DNA from: RFSX01 sp964495785
Lineage (GTDB): Bacteria > Bacteroidota > Bacteroidia > Chitinophagales > Saprospiraceae
Reading direction: 5' to 3'
NCBI GenBank assembly: GCA_964495785.1
Contig: CAZBXL010000019.1
Coordinates: 1-53,644, forward strand
Length of the DNA: 53,644 nt
The translations under genes were made by a program, and so were the position numbers. The notes under the pieces are model-generated. The model had not been told where the DNA came from and made no database searches. It was given only the letters and a program-made list of their open reading frames with translations. This document shows, one piece after another, positions 53,228 to 53,644 of the stretch; positions within the stretch are counted from its first letter, which is position 1; every line of letters starts with the position of its first letter.

Positions 53228-53636
53228 ATTGAAAGTGTTTCTTGATACGAATATCATAATAGATCTTCTTGCAGATAGACAACCGTATTCTAATGCGGCA
53301 TACACTATATTCAAAGAGGCTAAACTCAATAAATTAAAGTTATATACTTCTTCTAATTCGATACTAACAACTTTTTATATTTTAGAAAAGCAGTTGAGTG
53401 CAAGACAGGCTAACTCAGCAATAGAGAAAATATTAAATAGGCTCGAAATTCAAGATCTTACAAAAAAGGATTTGATTTTTGCAATAAATTCTAAAACTCA
53501 AGATTTAGAAGATGCTTCTCAAATAGAATGCGCCAATAAAATCTCGTCAATTAAATACATCGTCACTCGAGATAAAAAAGGATTCAAGGATTCTTCGATT
53601 GAAGTAATACATCCTGAAGAGTTATTGAATTTGTAG
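53220..53636 (+). CDS. PIN-domain ribonuclease toxin (VapC-like)
   Basis: A 138-aa PIN-domain protein that probably cleaves RNA with a Mg ion. Acidic active-site residues are visible: the first Asp in KVFLDTNIIIDLLADR (Asp9), a Glu around YILEKQL, and the later QDLEDASQIECA and IVTRDKKGF (with the C-terminal Asp and SSIEVIHPEELL). It follows the antitoxin gene with an 8-bp overlap. It ends 8 bp before the window edge, so the toxin looks complete. Confidence 0.92.
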   Translation: MAKLKVFLDTNIIIDLLADRQPYSNAAYTIFKEAKLNKLKLYTSSNSILTTFYILEKQLSARQANSAIEKILNRLEIQDLTKKDLIFAINSKTQDLEDASQIECANKISSIKYIVTRDKKGFKDSSIEVIHPEELLNL

Positions 53637-53644
53637 TTGGTGTT

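Overview
The window looks like chromosome from a marine, polysaccharide-degrading member of the Bacteroidota, probably of the Saprospiria type. The DNA is AT-rich. There is a SusC/SusD pair, a GldJ-type gliding/type IX secretion (T9SS) lipoprotein, five secreted proteins ending in T9SS sorting domains, and promoters of the TTG-N(about 20)-TAnnTTTG kind. Two 100-N scaffold gaps (22632-22731 and 45081-45180) interrupt the sequence. I saw no rRNA, tRNA, CRISPR array or transposase gene.

Region 1 (109-1623 and 18071-20295) is housekeeping: gldJ, then murF and a diverged formimidoylglutamase/arginase-fold protein. Between gldJ and murF lies a 16-kb alginate utilisation locus (1802-17903). It holds two PL6 alginate lyases, a two-headed PL7 alginate lyase with Ig, Big2-like and discoidin-like modules, SusD, SusC, a secreted beta-helix protein of unknown activity, and a PKD-domain surface lipoprotein. 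Three near-identical palindromes (TTGGT-N2-ACCAA) lie upstream of the PL7 gene, of susC, and between the PKD lipoprotein and the second PL6 gene. They look like operators of one regulator that is not encoded here. The likely scheme is that secreted lyases cut alginate at the cell surface, the PKD lipoprotein and SusD hold the oligomers, and SusC imports them. The genes for monouronate metabolism must be elsewhere.

Region 2 (20496-30676) is core and regulatory: an OmpA-family protein, a DUF2945 protein, an HPF-like ribosome hibernation factor, pyruvate dehydrogenase E2, RecR, a GT2 glycosyltransferase with a decayed sugar-transferase tail, YceI with a MarR regulator, an M20 amidohydrolase and an MsrA-like protein.

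Region 3 (30864-43734) carries a complete tripartite RND efflux operon (adaptor, pump, TolC), a DUF4846 lipoprotein, an NtrC-type response regulator without a DNA-binding tail, a LOG-family protein, a Porin_10 protein, and an ECF sigma factor overlapping a membrane-anchored beta-barrel-like protein.

Region 4 (44030-46990) is a vitamin B12 uptake unit: a cobalamin riboswitch, a BtuB-like TonB-dependent receptor broken by a gap, and, 2 bp downstream, a DUF4465 protein carrying a T9SS sorting domain. The rest (47102-53636) holds a periplasmic-binding-protein-like protein without a signal peptide, a 175-bp MITE-like element, a large VPS10/sortilin-type beta-propeller protein, a Yip1-family membrane protein and a VapBC-type toxin-antitoxin pair with a recognisable promoter.
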